64,000 nt of DNA from contig NC_015945.1 in the NCBI RefSeq assembly GCF_000224085.1, positions 434,001 to 498,000 on the forward strand. Direction: 5' to 3'. The notes under the pieces were generated by a model, which was not told where the DNA came from, searched no databases, and saw only the letters and a list, made by a program, of their open reading frames with translations. This stretch comes from Allomuricauda ruestringensis DSM 13258 (GTDB lineage: Bacteria; Bacteroidota; Bacteroidia; Flavobacteriales; Flavobacteriaceae). The first letter of the stretch is position 1. Each line of letters starts with the position of its first letter. The translations under genes were made by a program, and so were the position numbers. Positions 60,081 through 64,000 of this stretch are shown here, one piece after another.

Positions 60081-61518
60081 ATCGAACCAACGAAAAGTGC
60101 CGCCGAACAGATTTGGCTACTAAAATGCCCTCATCATCACGCTCATACTCCAAACGGAACCAATAGTCAGAGGAAGGCATATCCCTTCCATTATAGGTTC
60201 CATCCCACCCTACGTTCACATTTATTTGTTTTAAAAGCTTGCCATAGCGATCAAAAATGTAAACCACAGGGTTAGCTAATTCCTCTACCCCGTAAACGGT
60301 CCAATTGTCGTGAAATCCATCACTATTGGGCGTAAAGAATTTTGGATAACCTACTACTAAAAATTCTTCGGGCTCGGATGTTCCACAGCCATTCTTATCG
60401 TTGATCACTACAGTGTTTAACCCAGGAGGAACATCTCTAAAAATAGGGTCGTCCTGAAACTCTCCTCCATTAATGGCATATTCATAGTTGCCGTCCCCAA
60501 CGGGAACAATCTCCACATTGTATGGGTCGGTCTGGTCACTGTGCACAAAATCGTCGATTACTCTAACTTCATCCAGTTCTGGAGTACCGTAAAAAGTAAT
60601 TAATACATCATCATCCCAAGTTTCTCCCTCATTATTCGTAACAATAGCATAATATCGACCAGAGTTTGGACTAGAAACAACATATTCCGTTTGACCAGGA
60701 CTTGTTGGCAAGACCTCTAAGTTACCGTTATCTTCCCGGTCTACAACCCAAGAAACATCAGCAATATTTGGCCCAAAAGGCGAGTTCAAAACTGACAAAG
60801 TGATATCCGGATCGCCTTCGCAAGCCACAATATCAAACCCTAAAAATTCATCCCGAAGGGTACAATCCAATGCACTATCTTGATCTTCATCTACCGAAGT
60901 TCCTGTAAAAGTCAAAACAAAAGACTCTGGCTCTTCATCAAAATTGGTATTGTAATTATTAATGTACAAATAGTAGATTTCCCCTTCCCTAACATTCAAC
61001 CATTCATCATAAGTGTTCTGACTCCCCTTTACAAACGGTGCCCCTTCTCGCCCATCAACAGGGTTTACCCCTATTCCTGTAAAGCCCGTATCGTTGTACT
61101 CATAGTTGCATCGGATAGGCTGCGCGCTTCCGTCTCCGATAATGGTGCAGTAATTTTCGTTGGAGGTTTCGTCAAAAGGGCCGTATAGTGCAAAATCCCA
61201 TTCTGCGGTAATAGTTCCTCCAGAATTTACGGGCAATGCTTCAATATCAAAACCAATTTGTCCATCGGTGCCTGCTCTAAATACATACCATTCTGTATTG
61301 TTCTCAATATTGGCCGAGCTCACACTTCCTTTTTCCAAACAGCCTGTTTGGGTAATTACCTCTGGATCAAAATCATCGATATCGCCACTGCCGTCTGTAG
61401 TTCCCATAATGGGCGCATCGGCACAAACGGGTATGGCTGTTCTACAATCTGGTGAGTTTTGGGCGCTAACTGCAATGGGAAAAAGCAAACAACAGATAGC
61501 ACTAAATAGAGCTCTCAT
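60079..61518 (-). CDS. T9SS-secreted protein with CHU_C-type (type B) sorting domain
   Basis: A 479-residue exported protein. Signal peptide to about residue 19 (AVSAQ). The mature part has a domain with CRTAIPVCADAPIMG and YEFVFRAGTDGQ-like beta strands typical of gliding/adhesion cargo. It ends in the type B sorting domain: FTPNSDGFHDNWTVYGVEEL, VYIFDRYGKLLKQ, WDGTYNGRDMPSSDYWFRL. It would be secreted by the type IX system and retained at the surface. Convergent with the FadL-like gene. Confidence 0.9.
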   Translation of the reverse strand: MRALFSAICCLLFPIAVSAQNSPDCRTAIPVCADAPIMGTTDGSGDIDDFDPEVITQTGCLEKGSVSSANIENNTEWYVFRAGTDGQIGFDIEALPVNSGGTITAEWDFALYGPFDETSNENYCTIIGDGSAQPIRCNYEYNDTGFTGIGVNPVDGREGAPFVKGSQNTYDEWLNVREGEIYYLYINNYNTNFDEEPESFVLTFTGTSVDEDQDSALDCTLRDEFLGFDIVACEGDPDITLSVLNSPFGPNIADVSWVVDREDNGNLEVLPTSPGQTEYVVSSPNSGRYYAIVTNNEGETWDDDVLITFYGTPELDEVRVIDDFVHSDQTDPYNVEIVPVGDGNYEYAINGGEFQDDPIFRDVPPGLNTVVINDKNGCGTSEPEEFLVVGYPKFFTPNSDGFHDNWTVYGVEELANPVVYIFDRYGKLLKQINVNVGWDGTYNGRDMPSSDYWFRLEYERDDEGILVAKSVRRHFSLVR

Positions 61519-61632
61519 AGAATTTTGGGGCTATTGGTTATTCTACCTATAACCAGTATAACTCCTTATTTTGCTCTTTTAGTATGTTTTTGTCCAATAA
61601 AATTTGATGCTGATCAATAAACAACAAACTTG

Positions 61633-63435
61633 TTAACGTCGAAGAGAAAAATGACTTTGTAGATGCTTGGCATAAGTTCGGTTGCCATCATCATTAACAT
61701 AAGATAGCTTAAACCAATAATCGGTGGATGGCAATGGCTTGCCCTGAAATCTTCCGTCCCAGCCCGCATCAAACTCGGTCATTTGCTTGATGAGCTTACC
61801 ATAACGATCGTAAATGGTTACTATAGCCGAATTTAAGGTGGAAAGTCCTTCAATTTGCCAAGTTTCGTTCAGCACATCACCATTGGGAGAGAAAATAGCC
61901 AAATATCCCACTACAACAATATCCTCCTCTACCACACCACATCCGTAGGGGTCGCGCATACTCACGGTATGCACTCCGGGGGGAACACCTTCAAACACAT
62001 TACTGCTCTGGTAATCGCTTCCATCTATACTGAATTCATACGCATCATTGTTTTCCGTATTGATGGTTACCGTATTGTTGACGCTCATATCGTCAATATC
62101 GATACTTGAAATCTGTGGCATAGTTGAAATTTCTACGGACACCGCCCTACTCGCTTCGCAAACTATTCCGTTGGATTGATTGGTAACAGTCAAAGTATAT
62201 TCTCCTGCTTCCGAAACCATAATGGATGGTGTTTGCTCACCTGTACTCCACTGGTAGGCATAATTCAGATTGGGTTGGGTTTCCCCAATTTCCAAACTTC
62301 CAACGGCCTCGCAAATGACCGCTTCCTCATCAAAATTCAATACAGGTGTTTCTATGGCATTCAAAGTAAAGCTTTGGGTTGCATCATAACAATCAGGGTT
62401 TGCCAAGGAGGTAGCCCTCACATAAATTATTTCAGAACCTCCAGTTGGCACATACTGTTTTTCCAAAGGATTCACACCTGCTTCGGCATCGGTTTGTGAG
62501 CTATGGTAGCTGACCACAAAATCATTGGGGTTCATCCTGTTAAGCGCTTCCGAATTCTTGCTGTTCAAATCAAAAGACGTGTCCGCCTCGTAACAAAAAG
62601 TTTCATCCGTTAGCATTCCAGTAACGGGCACCTCATTAAAAACAACCTGCACATCACTCACAATACTTTCGCTAGAAGTTGCGACCACAACACGGTACTG
62701 ACCAGAATTTTGAACATTATGCGTCGCCCCATTGGCTCCCGCGATTAATTGATAACCACCTCCTGAGTCCATATACCATTCGTAATTAATGGCCCCAGAG
62801 GTAAAGGCATCCAAAACCACATTGTCTCCCTCGCAAGCAGCAATGGGCGGTCCCAACAAATTGCTTACAATGGAACAATCCAATGCACTGTTCGGATAAT
62901 CTAACCAGATATTTCCCGTAAACTGAATGGAAAAGCCCGAATTTATATTGCTAAAATTATTGATAAAGAGATAGTAGTCCTCTCCTGCTTCCACTTGAAG
63001 CCAATCCTCATAATGCACCGAATCCTCATCACCCGTAGGGTCTTCTCCTACTCCAACAAAGCTGGTATTTTCGCTATTATCAAAAAAATTACAACGGATA
63101 GGCTCCCCCAAATCACTACAATCGCTCGCACGGTAAAGGGCAAAATCCCAATCTTCGTTAGCGTTATGTCCTATATTAAAACCCAACTGACCAGATTCAG
63201 CGGTTCGAAAACGATACCAAGCCGAATTGGATTCAATCGCACCTGTAGTGGTCGGTTCCAAGCACCCACTAGATGCCGCACCATTAAAGTCATCAGTCCC
63301 AAAACCATTGGTTCCACCATTTATAGGTGTATTGCTGCATATAGGAACAGCACCAATACAATCTTGGGCCACCTGTGCTTGCACAGTTTGCCAAAATAAT
63401 AGCAACAATAAGGTCTTAGCAAAAAGTTTAATCAT
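61633..63435 (-). CDS. T9SS-secreted protein with CHU_C-type sorting domain (second copy)
   Basis: A 600-residue paralogue of the 479-residue protein upstream in orientation, with the same N-terminal module (CIGAVPICSNTPINGGTNGF; YRFRTAESGQLGFNIG) and the same C-terminal sorting domain (IFSPNGDVLNETWQIEGLST; YDRYGKLIKQM; WDGRFQGKPLPSTDYWF). Between them it has extra Ig-like beta repeats and the EWYMDSGGGYQLIAGA segment. Both genes are on the minus strand, separated by 114 bp. Confidence 0.9.
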   Translation of the reverse strand: MIKLFAKTLLLLLFWQTVQAQVAQDCIGAVPICSNTPINGGTNGFGTDDFNGAASSGCLEPTTTGAIESNSAWYRFRTAESGQLGFNIGHNANEDWDFALYRASDCSDLGEPIRCNFFDNSENTSFVGVGEDPTGDEDSVHYEDWLQVEAGEDYYLFINNFSNINSGFSIQFTGNIWLDYPNSALDCSIVSNLLGPPIAACEGDNVVLDAFTSGAINYEWYMDSGGGYQLIAGANGATHNVQNSGQYRVVVATSSESIVSDVQVVFNEVPVTGMLTDETFCYEADTSFDLNSKNSEALNRMNPNDFVVSYHSSQTDAEAGVNPLEKQYVPTGGSEIIYVRATSLANPDCYDATQSFTLNAIETPVLNFDEEAVICEAVGSLEIGETQPNLNYAYQWSTGEQTPSIMVSEAGEYTLTVTNQSNGIVCEASRAVSVEISTMPQISSIDIDDMSVNNTVTINTENNDAYEFSIDGSDYQSSNVFEGVPPGVHTVSMRDPYGCGVVEEDIVVVGYLAIFSPNGDVLNETWQIEGLSTLNSAIVTIYDRYGKLIKQMTEFDAGWDGRFQGKPLPSTDYWFKLSYVNDDGNRTYAKHLQSHFSLRR

Positions 63436-63568
63436 AAAAGACTGTAGGTTTGGATATTATAAAAGTACCGTGGTGCTTGCCTTAACAATAATTTATGTTG
63501 TCAAAGCCCCCATACCAGATGTTAAATCGATCATTAATGTATATCTTTGCTCTCCTTAAGCAATAGCT

Positions 63569-64000
63569 ATGAAACTAGAGCAGGCATTGGAAGAACAATA
63601 TGAAGAAAGAGGAAACGACCACGTAGGTTCCTCATCGGACACACCTTTAAGAGAAGATGCTTTTGTATTGAGCGATGAAGAAAAAATCGAAAGAATACAA
63701 AAAAGCGTAAGGGAAATTATGCTTACCCTCGGCCTCGATTTGGATGACGACAGTTTAAAAGGTACACCCAAACGGGTGGCCAAAATGTACGTACAAGAAA
63801 TTTTTGGCGGATTGCATCCTGATAGAAAACCAAAGTCGTCAACTTTTGACAATAAGTACAAGTACGGTGAAATGTTGGTGGAAAAAAACATTGTAGTTTA
63901 CTCTACCTGCGAGCACCACTTGCTACCCATCGTTGGACGGGCGCATATCGCCTACATTTCCAACGGAACTGTGGTTGGCCTTTCCAAAATGAACCGTATT
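63569..64000 (+). CDS. folE: GTP cyclohydrolase I (N-terminal part, cut by window end)
   Basis: The first 144 residues of FolE; the frame is open at the window's end. The acidic N-terminal helix is followed by [20 protein letters not shown] and [17 protein letters not shown], and the zinc/catalytic segment [20 protein letters not shown]. It converts GTP to dihydroneopterin triphosphate for folate (or queuosine). ATG at 63569. Confidence 0.93.
   Translation, partial: MKLEQALEEQYEERGNDHVGSSSDTPLREDAFVLSDEEKIERIQKSVREIMLTLGLDLDDDSLKGTPKRVAKMYVQEIFGGLHPDRKPKSSTFDNKYKYGEMLVEKNIVVYSTCEHHLLPIVGRAHIAYISNGTVVGLSKMNRI

Overview
The window looks like a chromosome segment of a marine member of the Flavobacteriaceae (Bacteroidota). 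Supporting evidence: promoters of the TAnnTTTG type, almost no Shine-Dalgarno sequences, an STN/carboxypeptidase-type TonB receptor with DUF4249 lipoproteins, two proteins with type B (CHU_C-like) T9SS sorting domains, a BT_3928-type DoxX protein, a DUF4293 protein and a Rho factor with a long low-complexity N-terminal insert. Genus cannot be fixed from sequence alone; Muricauda/Allomuricauda-like is a guess.

Layout. 1-908: end of a MacB/LolCDE-type ABC exporter (permease tail plus ATPase). 902-27728: a 27-kb stress/low-energy island with two universal stress proteins, Hsp20, a P2A-type cation ATPase, a LOV-PAS-GAF histidine kinase with a REC-CRP fusion regulator, an MlaEFD lipid transporter, a class II (B12-dependent) ribonucleotide reductase, an alpha/beta hydrolase plus phosphoribosyltransferase pair, PEP synthase, dodecin, a HemG-like flavodoxin, two DUF2267 proteins, DUF302 and zinc-ribbon proteins, an SDR and small unknown proteins. 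27917-29356: AraC-type regulator and exported cupin. 29573-29799: MITE-like repeat. 29795-37492: DsrE protein and a TonB receptor locus with two DUF4249 lipoproteins. 37785-43406: clpS, prmA, tpiA, BT_3928-type protein, DUF1599, folP. 43451-49868: cdaA, then an insertion carrying a HEXXH lipoprotein and two paralogous lipoproteins, flanked by a duplicated gene tail, then an ABC exporter and truA. 49948-64000: phosphodiesterase, rho, rpsT, two tRNA-Glu, proS, a FadL-like porin, two T9SS cargo proteins and the start of folE.

The most interesting result is in the island. Fifteen palindromes of the form TGAY-N4-RTCA (fourteen exact) lie in front of its transcription units. In fourteen of the sixteen promoters they define, a TAnnTTTG-like -7 element matching at least 5 of 6 defined bases lies with its centre 33 bp (once 32 bp) from the palindrome centre; two more have a 4/6 match at the same spacing. 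This is the geometry of CRP/FNR class II activation. The natural regulator is the REC-CRP fusion at 8031-9110, whose recognition helix keeps the E-x3-R pair that reads TGA half-sites. It is co-transcribed with a kinase carrying a LOV-like flavin domain, and that operon has its own palindrome. The gene content resembles the mycobacterial DosR dormancy regulon (Usp, Hsp20, CtpF-like ATPase, class II RNR, phosphoribosyltransferase/hydrolase) but under an unrelated regulator type. One palindrome/promoter has no gene behind it; it runs into about 200 nt of non-coding sequence ending in a perfect 13-bp hairpin, a candidate regulatory RNA.
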